64,000 nt of DNA from an uncultured Clostridia bacterium (GCA_946186245.1 CAMHMN010000001.1:186001-250000), one strand, 5' to 3'. Positions 17,858-26,291 are shown, numbered from the stretch's first letter. Program-made: numbers and translations. The notes: generated from the sequence alone by a model not told the origin.

Positions 17858-19078
17858 ATGGACAACAACAATTTGCAGCCTGAAAAGGCTGAAATCCCCT
17901 CTTTCAACACCATTCAGGATCTGCCTACCGTGGAAGTTCCCAAGCTGGAAAACACGCAGCCGGTTACGACATTTCCTCAGCAGGCGCAGCCCGTTCCGCA
18001 GGCACAGCCGTTCCGGCAGGCGCAGCCCGTTCCGCAGGTACAGCCGTTCCAGCAGACGCAGCCTGTTCCGCAGGCACAGCCTTTCCAGCAGGCGCAGCCC
18101 ATCCCCCAGGCGCAGCCATATGGCTATCCGCCCAATAATGCAGCGGTATTTATTCCGGCAGCTCAGCCTGCGGGCAGAAAAAAGCATTCCGCCGGTCGCA
18201 TCGTTGCTCTTGTATTCGGAATCATACTGACTGTCATAAACGTATTATTGGAACTGCTGCTCTTTATCGGAGATGCCTCCTCCGGGTTTCAGGATCCGTC
18301 CACTATGATTTTCGCCTATGTCTTCTTTGGTATCTTCCTGGTCATCGGCATAGCACTTATTGTTCTTGGCACTCGCAAATCCAATAATACGGTATATACC
18401 GGAATACAGCAGCCATATATGGGAATGCCTCTACAGACATCCCAGCCGTTCTCTGCTGTACCGGTACAGACTTCCGCTCCGGTGCAGACTTCCGCTCCGG
18501 TACAGACTTCCGCTCCGGTGCAGACTTCCACGCCGGTGCAGACTTCCGCTCCGGTACAGACTTCCGCTCCGGTGCAGACTTCCACGCCGGTGCAGACTTC
18601 CGCTCCGGTACAGACTTCCGCTCCGCTACAGACTTCCGCTCCGGTGCAGACTTCCACGCCGGTGCAGACTTCCGCTCCGGTACAGACTTCCGCTCCGGTA
18701 CAGACTTCCACGCCGGTGCAGACTTCCGCTCCGGTACAGACTTCCGCTCCTGCAGCATCTGCCTTTGATTATACGCCTACTTCTGTTATAGGCGAGGATT
18801 TGGAAACATTAGGCAAGAAAACGGCCTTTAAATCCAGTCTGGGTTCTATTGGAATTGTGGTTCTGATGTGGGCGATTTTCCTGTCAATGGTGTTTTTCAT
18901 GCACAAATGGGTCATGATGGCATGGTGGTTCTACGTTATTCCTATTCTGATCTCGATAGGTGCTATTAAGAACAGTCCGAAATCAGTATTTGCATGGATT
19001 TCAATGATTGTTTCCATACTGTCTATCGTGATGTATTTCGTTGTTTCAATTCTTCTGCTTCCCTATATGCAGCACTGA
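17858..19078 (+). CDS. Membrane protein with two proline-rich repeat tracts
   Basis: About 406 residues, starting MDNNNLQPEKAE after AAGGGAAG. The N-terminal 85 or so residues include a Q/P-rich tract of 12-residue units (QAQPVPQAQPFQ type). Two membrane helices follow (about residues 110-170), then a tract of 16 hexapeptides PVQTSA, with variants ending in T or starting PL. Two to three further helices form the C-terminus. The rest has no catalytic motif that I recognise. The two low-complexity tracts lie on the same side of the membrane if two helices separate them. The T/S/P-rich tract would be a candidate for glycosylation if outside; this is speculation. Confidence 0.75.
   Translation: MDNNNLQPEKAEIPSFNTIQDLPTVEVPKLENTQPVTTFPQQAQPVPQAQPFRQAQPVPQVQPFQQTQPVPQAQPFQQAQPIPQAQPYGYPPNNAAVFIPAAQPAGRKKHSAGRIVALVFGIILTVINVLLELLLFIGDASSGFQDPSTMIFAYVFFGIFLVIGIALIVLGTRKSNNTVYTGIQQPYMGMPLQTSQPFSAVPVQTSAPVQTSAPVQTSAPVQTSTPVQTSAPVQTSAPVQTSTPVQTSAPVQTSAPLQTSAPVQTSTPVQTSAPVQTSAPVQTSTPVQTSAPVQTSAPAASAFDYTPTSVIGEDLETLGKKTAFKSSLGSIGIVVLMWAIFLSMVFFMHKWVMMAWWFYVIPILISIGAIKNSPKSVFAWISMIVSILSIVMYFVVSILLLPYMQH
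17978..18118 (+). repeat. In-frame Q/P-rich 36-base repeat
   Basis: About four imperfect copies of a 36-base unit encoding QAQPVPQAQPFQ-like dodecapeptides, inside the gene at 17858. Confidence 0.75.
18464..18751 (+). repeat. 18-base tandem repeat, 16 copies, encoding VQTSAP
   Basis: Sixteen nearly identical 18-base units (GTACAGACTTCCGCTCCG type) encode V-Q-T-S-(A/T)-P. Third-position variants (GTA/GTG) and A/T variants alternate in blocks, indicating past expansion of larger units. Because the unit is a multiple of three, copy-number change would keep the frame. The other frames are also open, which explains the spurious antisense ORFs listed here. Confidence 0.95.
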
Positions 19079-19082
19079 TCGC

Positions 19083-19127
19083 ATCACCGCTGGCTATTCG
19101 CAATCATCTGGCCGGCGGTGATTTTTG
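19083..19127 (+). terminator. Intrinsic terminator after the repeat membrane protein
   Basis: A 12-base stem (ATCACCGCTGGC with GCCGGCGGTGAT, one G-T pair) followed by TTTTT. Confidence 0.75.
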
Positions 19128-19145
19128 ATTATCTGAATATCATGA

Positions 19146-19174
19146 TTGCAATTGACGGTATGATGTGTTATAAT
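19146..19174 (+). promoter_or_regulatory. Promoter of the acidic-tailed lipoprotein
   Basis: TTGCAA and TATAAT with a 17-base spacer. The -10 is an extended TGTTATAAT. Confidence 0.7.
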
Positions 19175-19196
19175 CAATGCGGGAGTGTGATTTACT

Positions 19197-19901
19197 ATGA
19201 AAACAAAACTGATTGTGTTGTTACTTGTCTCTGCATTGCTGATCTCGCTGTGTTCCTGCAATCAATCGAAGAGTCATCCGACAGATTCGCTTTCGTCAGA
19301 TGCGGAGGCGCTTTCATCGTGGAATCCCCGGATTTCTGAGCGCAAAGTGATCAAAGACAGCGGAAGCATGTGCGGTGTGCTGTTTATAGGCAATACCGAA
19401 GCCGACAGGAATGATATGAAAAATAACCGCAAGTATTATGAGGAGCTCTTCCGGTCTTCCGGCAGTCTGGAAAAATTCGGTTTTTTGAAGGATATTCCCG
19501 ACGAACAGTTTGTGAGCACGGCCTTGGGATGTGACCTGTACTTGATTATTCCTGCTGACCCGAAGGCAAAGGTGGAGATCCATCAGGTCAAGCTCGATGT
19601 TGATAACGATTTTGCCCAGACGGTTGAGGAAACACTGTACACCAGCGAAATCGGCGCGCCGGTGGTACTTCGGTGCAATTACAGCGATATTTTTTCCGAC
19701 GCGCAGGTCAGGATCACCGACAGCGACGGAGAGGAACTGATATGGTATCCCTTTATCAGTCTGCGGAACGGCAAAGTGCTGAACAAGACCGAGGACGGCA
19801 AGAAGCTGTATGATTTTACTGACTATGGATACATGGACGACGATGATGACGACAATGACGACAATGACGACAATGACGACAATGACGACAATGACGATTA
19901 A
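19197..19901 (+). CDS. Lipoprotein with Asp/Asn-rich C-terminal tail
   Basis: A 234-residue secreted lipoprotein. The signal peptide MKTKLIVLLLVSALLISLCSC ends in a lipobox-like LCSC, with Cys21 the likely lipidated residue. The central region, about residues 50-205, has no family that I recognise. The last 20 or so residues are a run of DDDDDDNDDNDDN, highly acidic and similar in charge to calcium-binding or surface-exposed tails, but without a recognisable EF-hand. It has its own promoter and terminator, so it is monocistronic. Confidence 0.8.
   Translation: MKTKLIVLLLVSALLISLCSCNQSKSHPTDSLSSDAEALSSWNPRISERKVIKDSGSMCGVLFIGNTEADRNDMKNNRKYYEELFRSSGSLEKFGFLKDIPDEQFVSTALGCDLYLIIPADPKAKVEIHQVKLDVDNDFAQTVEETLYTSEIGAPVVLRCNYSDIFSDAQVRITDSDGEELIWYPFISLRNGKVLNKTEDGKKLYDFTDYGYMDDDDDDNDDNDDNDDNDDNDD
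19848..19892 (+). repeat. 9-base microsatellite (GACGACAAT)5
   Basis: Five exact copies of GACGACAAT encode D-D-N at the lipoprotein C-terminus. Unit gain or loss would keep the frame and change tail length only. Confidence 0.9.
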
Positions 19902-19931
19902 TCATCCACATTATTAATAGACAAAAAGTTA

Positions 19932-19974
19932 AATCCTTCTTTGTGCAATTTATACGTTCAAAGGAGGATTTTTG
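19932..19974 (+). terminator. Intrinsic terminator after the lipoprotein
   Basis: A 12-base stem (AATCCTTCTTTG with CAAAGGAGGATT, one G-T pair) followed by TTTTT. Confidence 0.75.
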
Positions 19975-19975
19975 A

Positions 19976-20004
19976 TTGACAAAAAATGTAATTGATGTTA
20001 TAAT
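19976..20004 (+). promoter_or_regulatory. Promoter of thrH
   Basis: Perfect TTGACA, 17-base spacer, perfect TATAAT inside an extended TGTTATAAT. It begins two bases after the preceding terminator. Confidence 0.8.
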
Positions 20005-20043
20005 AGCACATGACAATAACAAACTCCGAAAGGAAGATTATTT

Positions 20044-20649
20044 ATGTATATTACCTGTCTTGATCTTGAAGGTGTATTGGTGCCCGAAATATGGATTGCA
20101 TTTGCAGAAGCCACCGGCATTCCCGAACTGAAAAAGACCACCCGTGACGAGCCGGATTATGATAAGCTCATGGCATACCGCATTGCCATTCTCAAGGAGC
20201 ACGGTCTCGGCCTGAAAGAAATTCAGGATGTCATCGCCACCATTGAACCCATGGAAGGCGCGAAGAAATTCCTTGACGAGCTGCGTTCCATCACCCAGGT
20301 TATCATTATCAGCGACACCTTCACCCAGTTTGCTACCCCGCTTATGAAGAAGCTGGACTGGCCGACGATTTTCTGCAATTCGCTTGTGGTGTCCGATTCG
20401 GGAGAAGTAACAGGCTTCAAAATGCGGGTGGAAAATTCCAAATATTCCACCGTCCGCGCCCTGCAATCCATCGGTTACGACACGATTGCCAGCGGGGACA
20501 GCTACAATGATCTTGGCATGATCAAGGCAAGCAAAGCGGGCTTCCTTTTCCGCAGCACCGAAAAGATTATCGCTGACAACCCCGATGTTCCCGCGTATGA
20601 GACCTACGACGATCTTCTTGACGCGATAAAGAAAGCAATGGCAGAATAA
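20044..20649 (+). CDS. thrH: ThrH: phosphoserine phosphatase / homoserine phosphotransferase
   Basis: A 201-residue HAD-superfamily enzyme. It starts with CLDLEGVLVPEIWIAFAE, the ThrH version of the nucleophile motif, where the second acidic residue is Glu (DLEGVL). Motif II is IIISDTF and motif IV is SGDSYNDLGMI. Characterised ThrH from Pseudomonas dephosphorylates phosphoserine and can pass the phosphate to homoserine. It is flanked by a strong promoter and a terminator, so it is a single-gene unit. No serine or threonine pathway gene is adjacent. Confidence 0.92.
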   Translation: MYITCLDLEGVLVPEIWIAFAEATGIPELKKTTRDEPDYDKLMAYRIAILKEHGLGLKEIQDVIATIEPMEGAKKFLDELRSITQVIIISDTFTQFATPLMKKLDWPTIFCNSLVVSDSGEVTGFKMRVENSKYSTVRALQSIGYDTIASGDSYNDLGMIKASKAGFLFRSTEKIIADNPDVPAYETYDDLLDAIKKAMAE

Positions 20650-20654
20650 TACGG

Positions 20655-20705
20655 AATCCCGCTTGGGTTCAGGCAAATTCAGCCGGCCCCAAGCGGGATT
20701 TTTTT
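20655..20705. terminator. Terminator after thrH, probably bidirectional
   Basis: A perfect 13-base stem (AATCCCGCTTGGG with CCCAAGCGGGATT) followed by a run of Ts. As A residues flank the other side it may also serve the converging repressor gene. Confidence 0.8.
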
Positions 20706-20716
20706 ACGGGAATCAA

Positions 20717-21403
20717 TTATTCCATTCTTCGCACCTGAACGGCAACGCCGATGATTTGCACATTGGCTTCTTCAAGCTGGTCAGTTGTGAAGAATTTTTC
20801 TTTCATTTTTCGGTCGAGAGGAATGATGGTCTTGCCGTTTCGCTTTCTGATGATGTGGCAGAGAAACGCATTGTCTGAGCCGATGCTGACCAGTCCGACA
20901 CGGTCGGCTGGCACCTTGCTTCTGCGCTCAAAAATCACCATGTCGCCATCATAATATCTTGGAGCAAGCTCGCTGCCGGTAATCCGCAGTCCGAAGAATT
21001 CGTGCCCTCCCGTAAGCCAGCTGGAAGGAATGAATTCCGATGGTTCCTTTTCGATTTCACCGCCGTCTGAAGGATTGTATCGCAAATAAACCTTAATCAG
21101 ATGCCCTGTTTGGTCCTGTTGTTCCAAAGGCTTACCGTCATCCGGCAGGTCGGTTCTGCAGGTGAGATATTCAGCAGAAACTCCGAAAATATGGGACAGA
21201 CAATAGATGGTTCCGGCAGAAGGCTCGTGTATTCCGTTTTCGTATTTGGAAATCATGCCCTTGTTGGTGTTCGCTCCGTAATCCCGGTTTAGCCTGTCGG
21301 CGACTTCTTGCAGCGAAAGCCCTGAAGCTTTGCGCGTTTTTTTCAGCCGTGCGCCAACCAGCGCAGCCTGTTGTTTCTGACTTTCGGATTTCTGTGTCTT
21401 CAA
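20717..21403 (-). CDS. XRE helix-turn-helix / S24-like repressor with degenerate active site
   Basis: A 228-residue protein. Residues 15-75 form an XRE-type DNA-binding domain (LKKTRKASGLSLQEVADRLN ... MISKYENGIHEPS). The C-terminal half aligns by pattern with the S24/LexA-CI peptidase fold (FFGLRITGSELAPRYYDGD ... IIGVAV). The usual GDSM serine position reads Glu (GSEL), and the usual lysine position in the tVKrl motif reads Cys (FLCHII). The self-cleavage dyad therefore appears to be absent, so this may be a ligand- or partner-controlled repressor rather than a RecA-induced one. It converges with thrH and sits next to nadC, with no prophage genes around it. Confidence 0.85.
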   Translation of the reverse strand: MKTQKSESQKQQAALVGARLKKTRKASGLSLQEVADRLNRDYGANTNKGMISKYENGIHEPSAGTIYCLSHIFGVSAEYLTCRTDLPDDGKPLEQQDQTGHLIKVYLRYNPSDGGEIEKEPSEFIPSSWLTGGHEFFGLRITGSELAPRYYDGDMVIFERRSKVPADRVGLVSIGSDNAFLCHIIRKRNGKTIIPLDRKMKEKFFTTDQLEEANVQIIGVAVQVRRME

Positions 21404-21439
21404 GAAGAAATCATCCTTTGTATAAAGAACTCTGTTTGT

Positions 21440-22273
21440 TCAAGAAATTCTCATGGAAATGTCGAACGCCTGTACGGAGTGGGTAAGAGCACCTATGGAA
21501 ATAATGTCGACACCCGTTTCGGCAACTTCACGCAGCGTGTCGTGCGTAATGCCGCCGGAGGCTTCCAGCAGCGCCTTGCCTCCGACCAGATTCACGGCTT
21601 CTGTCATGGTCGCGCAGTCCATATTGTCGAGCATAATGATATCTGCGCCGGCATCAAGCGCCTGTCTGACCTCATGAAGATCGCGTGTTTCGACTTCGAT
21701 CTTGACCATATGTCCCAATCTGGAACGCAAAGTGCTGACTGCGCCGGCAATTCCGCCGCAGGCGTCAATGTGGTTGTCCTTGAGCATCGCGCCGTCGCTG
21801 AGATTGTAGCGGTGATTCTTTCCTCCACCCACCGTGACGGCGTACTTCTGAATGGCGCGCAGCCCGGGGAGGGTCTTTCTGGTGTCGGTAATGGCAGCCT
21901 TCGTGCCTTTGACGATCTCAACGCAGCGGGCTGTTTCGGTGGCAATGCCGGACATATGCTGTATCAGATTCAGCGCGGTGCGTTCGCCTTTGAGCAGACA
22001 GCGCATGTTTCCCGAAAATTCGCAGATCACATCGCCTTTGGTGAGTTTGTCGCCGTCATGGAAGTGAACGGTGCATTCAAAGCTGTCGTCCAGCAGACGG
22101 AACACCCTCATAGCCGCGTCAATGCCGCAGAGCACGCCGGATGCTTTCGCCACAAAATACGCCTGTCCGCGCTGCTCCTCCGGAATCACCAGATCGGCAG
22201 TCGTGTCAATATAATTGATGTCCTCTTTGAGGGCGTCTTTGATCAGATCGTCCAGATAGAAATCCAGTACCAT
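21440..22273 (-). CDS. nadC: Nicotinate-nucleotide pyrophosphorylase (carboxylating)
   Basis: NadC makes nicotinate mononucleotide from quinolinate and PRPP, the last step of the NadA-B-C route. The 277 residues contain RTALNLIQHMSGIAT, DTRKTLPGLRAIQKYAV, GGGKNHRYNLSDGAMLKDNHI and the C-terminal EASGGIT. All are active-site motifs of the family. It is the third gene of the nadA-nadB-nadC operon, 16 bases after nadB. Confidence 0.96.
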   Translation of the reverse strand: MVLDFYLDDLIKDALKEDINYIDTTADLVIPEEQRGQAYFVAKASGVLCGIDAAMRVFRLLDDSFECTVHFHDGDKLTKGDVICEFSGNMRCLLKGERTALNLIQHMSGIATETARCVEIVKGTKAAITDTRKTLPGLRAIQKYAVTVGGGKNHRYNLSDGAMLKDNHIDACGGIAGAVSTLRSRLGHMVKIEVETRDLHEVRQALDAGADIIMLDNMDCATMTEAVNLVGGKALLEASGGITHDTLREVAETGVDIISIGALTHSVQAFDISMRIS

Positions 22274-22289
22274 AAATTATTCTCTCCCG

Positions 22290-23774
22290 TCAGTTGTTGT
22301 TCTTGGCGTTTTCAATATCCTCGTTCAGCACGATATAGGCAACCGTCACGGCGCTGCGAGCTTCAATCAGGTCCTTGCTCATGGCGAGGTCGTCGGAATA
22401 AACCTCTTTGAGCAATTCCTCGATAACCGGCATGTTTTCTATTGCCTTATCGGTGTTGAGGGTGACAAAATGAGCCTCCTGCAAGATATTGCGGATCGCG
22501 GTGCGGATTCCCTTGCGCAGCGGCTTACCGTCCTTGGAAGGCATCTTTGGCTCATCCTTGGGTTTGACACAGCCGTTCACGCAGATATTGAGGATGATGT
22601 CGGTTGCCGCGCGCCTGGAAAACACCAGCGCTTCCAGCAGCGAATTGCTGGCAAGACGGTTCTTGCCGTGAATACCGGTGTGCGAACATTCACCCACGGC
22701 ATAGAGTCCCGGCACATTGGTTCTCGCCTTGGTGTCGACATTGATACCGCCCATCAGATAATGCTGCGTGGGATAAATCGGGATCCATTCCTTGGTCATG
22801 TCAATGCCTTCCTGAAGGCATTTTTCATAGATCATGGGGAATCTGCCCCGCACAAAATCGGAATCTTCGTGGGTGATATCAAGGTAGAATTTATCGCTTC
22901 CAAGACGCTGCCCTTCCTGAATGATGATGCGGGAAACCACATCGCGAGGAGCCAATTCACCGCGGTAGTCGTAATTTTCCACAAAGCGGTCGCCATTGAC
23001 ATTTCTGAGCACCGCGCCTTCGCCGCGAACCGCTTCCGAAATGAGGAAGCGCTCGTGAGAATCGTCCTTGGGTGCAAATCCTGTCGGATGGAACTGAATG
23101 TAGGAGAGATTTTTGATTTTCGCCCCGAGATTGTACGCCATGGTAATACCGTCGCCGGTAGCGATTGCGGAATTGGTAGTGTATTTGAAGACTCTGCCGA
23201 TTCCGCCCGTACCGAGAATGACATAAGGCGCAAAGACAGGCTTTATTTCACCGTCAGCCGACAGAATTCCTAGCCAGAAGCCGCCTCCGCTGTCCTTCTG
23301 CAGGGAACAGAGCAGGGTGTTTTCCAGAAGCTCCACATTGGGCTTTTCGGCCACCAGTTCCAGAAGCTGCCGGACAATCTCGCGTCCTGTGGAATCCTTG
23401 TGGTGAGCAATTCTGTGGCGGCTGTGTCCGCCTTCGAGTGTCATGGAGAGATTTCCCTGGCTGTCGCTGTCGAATTGTACGCCAAGCTCTCTCAGCTTCA
23501 GTACATCGGAAGGACCCTCGGTGACAAGCACTTCCAGCGCGGAAAGGTCATTTTTGTAGCCGCCTGCAATCAGCGTATCGGCGATATGCAGCTTGTAATT
23601 GTCGTTGTCCTTGTCGATGACAGCCGCAACGCCGCCCTGTGCAAGCGAGCTGTTGGAAAGAGAAAGCTCACGCTTGCTGATGACCAGTACGCTGATGTCG
23701 CTGCCGAATTGCAGCGCCGCGTAGAGTCCCGAAACGCCGGAACCGACTATCACTACATCATAATTGTCTTTCAT
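22290..23774 (-). CDS. nadB: L-aspartate oxidase
   Basis: A flavoprotein that oxidises aspartate to iminoaspartate for NadA. The protein is about 494 residues. The FAD-binding motif is VIVGSGVSGLYAAL near the N-terminus; succinate dehydrogenase-type motifs include QGGVAAVID, LEGGHSRHRIAHHKDSTGR and GGINVDTKARTNVPGLYAVGE. I start at MKDNYDVVIVG with AAGGAA about ten bases upstream; the track adds 28 residues. In an anaerobe the electron acceptor would probably be fumarate rather than oxygen (known for the family). Confidence 0.96.
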   Translation of the reverse strand: MKDNYDVVIVGSGVSGLYAALQFGSDISVLVISKRELSLSNSSLAQGGVAAVIDKDNDNYKLHIADTLIAGGYKNDLSALEVLVTEGPSDVLKLRELGVQFDSDSQGNLSMTLEGGHSRHRIAHHKDSTGREIVRQLLELVAEKPNVELLENTLLCSLQKDSGGGFWLGILSADGEIKPVFAPYVILGTGGIGRVFKYTTNSAIATGDGITMAYNLGAKIKNLSYIQFHPTGFAPKDDSHERFLISEAVRGEGAVLRNVNGDRFVENYDYRGELAPRDVVSRIIIQEGQRLGSDKFYLDITHEDSDFVRGRFPMIYEKCLQEGIDMTKEWIPIYPTQHYLMGGINVDTKARTNVPGLYAVGECSHTGIHGKNRLASNSLLEALVFSRRAATDIILNICVNGCVKPKDEPKMPSKDGKPLRKGIRTAIRNILQEAHFVTLNTDKAIENMPVIEELLKEVYSDDLAMSKDLIEARSAVTVAYIVLNEDIENAKNNN

Positions 23775-23829
23775 TTGAAATCCGTCATTCCTTAAACTAA
23801 GATAATGTCGATGGGCTTGATCAATACAA

Positions 23830-24750
23830 TCAGCCGCCGTATTTGAGCATATTGTCAATGCTTCGCTTTGCTTTCAGGCGAAGCTCTTCCTCGATCTCTA
23901 TCACGTCTCCGAAATTGCCGAGAATCGCGTCGTAGACATTCTGGAGCGTGGTCATCTTCATATTCGGGCAAACCAGTTTGGTCGGGGCCAGCTGGAAGAA
24001 GCCCCGCTCGGGATAATCGCGGCTAAGCTTGTCGCAGACGCCTTTTTCAGTGGCAATGACCACATCATCGCTGACGCTCTTGCAGTAGTTGATGATCTCG
24101 GAGGTGGACCCGATGAAGTCGCACAGCGCAACTACTTCCTTGCGGCATTCGGGGTGAACGGCGATTTTTGCGCCGGGATGTTTGGCCTTGGCATCCTGTA
24201 CGTCCTTGACAGAAACGCTGTGATGCGTCGGACAGCAGCCGTCCCAGAGAATGATCTCCTTTTCCGGAACGAATTTCGCCACATAGCTGCCCAGATTCTG
24301 ATCGGGAATAAAGAGAACCTTCTTTGAAGGCAGGGAAGAGACGATCTTTACAGCCGTAGAGGAAGTGACGCAGACGTCACATTCGGCTTTCAGCTCGGTG
24401 GAAGTGTTGATGTAGGCGCAGACGCAGACATCGGGATTCTCCTGACGGAAGGCCCTCACGCGTTCGGGAGAAATCTGTTCCGCCATGGGACAGGTTGCCT
24501 TCCTGTGGGAGAGAACGACCTCCTTTTCCGGGGAGAGAATCTTCACCGTATCTGCCATGAAACGCACGCCGCAGAGCAGCACACGTCTGACTTCCGGCAT
24601 CTTGGCTGCTGCCTTGGAAAGGGCAAAGCTGTCGCCGGAAATGTCGGCAATGTCGATGATATCCGGATCCTGATAGGTGTGAGCCAGCACGAGCGTGCCG
24701 GTGTCCTTTTTGGCCTGCATGATCGCCTGCTTCAGCTCAGAAGTGTTCAT
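23830..24750 (-). CDS. nadA: Quinolinate synthase
   Basis: NadA uses a 4Fe-4S cluster to condense iminoaspartate with dihydroxyacetone phosphate into quinolinate. The protein is about 306 residues from the start MNTSELKQ, which has AAAGGAT upstream. The track begins 30 residues earlier in AT-rich leader. Conserved motifs are HTYQDPDIIDIADISGDS, LCGVRFMAD, and VCPNMKMTTL, which supply cluster cysteines and active-site residues. First gene of the nadA-B-C operon. Confidence 0.95.
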   Translation of the reverse strand: MNTSELKQAIMQAKKDTGTLVLAHTYQDPDIIDIADISGDSFALSKAAAKMPEVRRVLLCGVRFMADTVKILSPEKEVVLSHRKATCPMAEQISPERVRAFRQENPDVCVCAYINTSTELKAECDVCVTSSTAVKIVSSLPSKKVLFIPDQNLGSYVAKFVPEKEIILWDGCCPTHHSVSVKDVQDAKAKHPGAKIAVHPECRKEVVALCDFIGSTSEIINYCKSVSDDVVIATEKGVCDKLSRDYPERGFFQLAPTKLVCPNMKMTTLQNVYDAILGNFGDVIEIEEELRLKAKRSIDNMLKYGG

Positions 24751-24903
24751 AAAAATCATATCCTTTCGAGGAGAAAATGGAAAATCAGTCAAATTGATTA
24801 TAGTTATCTTCATTTTAGCACAACGCAAAGCTCTTTTCAAGTATTTTGCTTGTCATTCGTTTTGTTTTTATGCGATAATTTTACAATTCTTTCAAGAAAA
24901 TTC

Positions 24904-24932
24904 TTGCGTCTTTTACGTCCGGCTGTTATAAT
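24904..24932 (+). promoter_or_regulatory. Promoter of the GNAT-rnhA unit
   Basis: TTGCGT, 17-base spacer, TATAAT with an extended TGTTATAAT -10. Confidence 0.65.
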
Positions 24933-24983
24933 AGGGAGGACCGACAGAAGCGATACGTGCTATTTACGAAAGGGTCATCTATT

Positions 24984-25424
24984 ATGCAAATGAGAATGAT
25001 GAAAATAACGGATTACGAACAGGTTTATCATTTATGGCTGACCTGTTCCGGAATGGGACTCAACAATCTTGACGATTCAGAGGAAGGAATCGAGCGATTT
25101 TTGCACAGAAATCCATCAACTTGTTTTGTCGCGGAAGAAGGGAATCGGATCATCGGCGCGATTCTCGCGGGGAACGACGGCAGAAGGGGCTATATCTATC
25201 ATACGGCGGTGAATCCGGAATACAGGCGGCAGGGGATTGCCAAAAGGCTTTTTGAAGAAGCGGCGTCCGCGTTGAAAGCGCTGGGAATCCATAAAATCGC
25301 GCTGGTTGTCTTTTCAAAGAACGCGGAGGGCAACGCCTTCTGGGAAGAACAAGGGTTTTCCGTCCGTGAGGATCTGGTTTACCGGAACAAGGCGATTACG
25401 GATATGATAAGAATTGACACGTAA
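24984..25424 (+). CDS. GNAT family N-acetyltransferase
   Basis: The protein is about 146 residues with the acetyl-CoA binding motif A VNPEYRRQGIAKRLFEEA and a C-terminal motif B (NAEGNAFWEEQGFSVRED). The start is MQMRMM with AAAGGG upstream. The substrate is not predictable. It is closest in look to the RimI-like or YpeA-like single-domain acetyltransferases. rnhA follows by 20 bases and is probably cotranscribed. Confidence 0.88.
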   Translation: MQMRMMKITDYEQVYHLWLTCSGMGLNNLDDSEEGIERFLHRNPSTCFVAEEGNRIIGAILAGNDGRRGYIYHTAVNPEYRRQGIAKRLFEEAASALKALGIHKIALVVFSKNAEGNAFWEEQGFSVREDLVYRNKAITDMIRIDT

Positions 25425-25443
25425 TCTTTTAGGAGAATGAAAA

Positions 25444-25890
25444 ATGGAAAAATCAAAAGTAGCAATTTACACAGACGGCGCCTGTTCCGGCAATCCCGGT
25501 CCCGGCGGATGGGGTGCGGTGCTGATTTACGGCGAGCATGAAAAGCAGCTTTCCGGCGGCGAACCGGAAACCACCAACAACCGCATGGAACTGACCGCCG
25601 TGATCGAAGCCCTGTCGCTGCTGAAGCGTCCCTGTGAAGTGACGCTTACCACCGATTCCAAATACGTATCCGACAGCGTGACAAAGGGCTGGGTTTACGG
25701 CTGGCAGAAGCGCGGCTGGAAAAAGAGCGACGGTAAGCCGGCTCTCAATCCCGACCTCTGGGAAAAGCTGCTTCCTCTGCTCCGAATGCACGATGTAAAA
25801 TTCGTCTGGATCAAGGGACACGCGGGCCACAAGTACAACGAAATCTGCGACAGGCTGGCCGTCGCGGAATGGCAGAAATTCAAGAAATAA
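25444..25890 (+). CDS. rnhA: Ribonuclease HI
   Basis: RNase HI cleaves RNA in RNA-DNA hybrids. The 148 residues carry the four acidic active-site positions: [35 protein letters not shown] and CDRLA. It includes the basic-protrusion segment [13 protein letters not shown], so it is the E. coli-like type 1. An AGGAGAATG site precedes the start. Confidence 0.95.
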   Translation: MEKSKVAIYTDGACSGNPGPGGWGAVLIYGEHEKQLSGGEPETTNNRMELTAVIEALSLLKRPCEVTLTTDSKYVSDSVTKGWVYGWQKRGWKKSDGKPALNPDLWEKLLPLLRMHDVKFVWIKGHAGHKYNEICDRLAVAEWQKFKK

Positions 25891-25954
25891 TTTTTCCGCA
25901 TAAAACCCCTTTACTCGCGGCATACTAATAGCGTAGAAAGGGGCTGAATGACCA

Positions 25955-26191
25955 ATGGGCAAGAAGAATAAACAACCCAGTCATATTCCGCAGACCGACC
26001 AGTACGGTCAGTTTGAGAGTATGGACGCAATGAACGTCGTTTCCGACACCGAATGCACGGGAATGATCCCGACGCCTCCCGGTGGCTGCGATGACTGCAA
26101 TTCCTACCGCGAGATCAACGATATTCCCACGGAACCGACGAAAATCCGCGAAACAAAAGGTAATAAAAAGAGCAGGAATAACAATCGGTAA
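25955..26191 (+). CDS. Small hypothetical hydrophilic protein
   Basis: A 78-residue protein, MGKKNKQPSHIPQTDQYGQ, ending in a basic tail KGNKKSRNNNR. AAAGGGG lies about 12 bases upstream. The middle contains DTECTGMIPTPPGGCDDC, with three cysteines. I do not recognise it with certainty. It is followed immediately by a strong terminator, which supports it as the last gene of this unit. Confidence 0.65.
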   Translation: MGKKNKQPSHIPQTDQYGQFESMDAMNVVSDTECTGMIPTPPGGCDDCNSYREINDIPTEPTKIRETKGNKKSRNNNR

Positions 26192-26193
26192 AC

Positions 26194-26248
26194 AAAAACC
26201 TCTTCCTCCGCCGCTGAATGAACAAGCCGCGTGGGGAAGAGGTTTTTC
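26194..26248. terminator. Terminator between the 25955 gene and pckA
   Basis: A 13-base stem (AAAAACCTCTTCC with GGAAGAGGTTTTT) flanked by A and T runs, so it can work for both converging genes. Confidence 0.8.
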
Positions 26249-26291
26249 TGTTATTTTGTTGCTATTCACGCACGAAAAGCTTTGGGAAAAA

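Noticed and set aside
18464-18751. CRISPR-like array
   Set aside because: The units are contiguous with no spacers and encode a regular hexapeptide inside a membrane protein gene.
18316-18791. Three overlapping ORFs on both strands (18316-18711, 18357-18758, 18360-18791)
   Set aside because: They are frame shadows of the 18-base repeat. Repeats without stops in all frames produce such ORFs.
20717-21403. Call as LexA
   Set aside because: The DNA-binding domain is XRE type, not the LexA winged helix, and the catalytic dyad is not visible.
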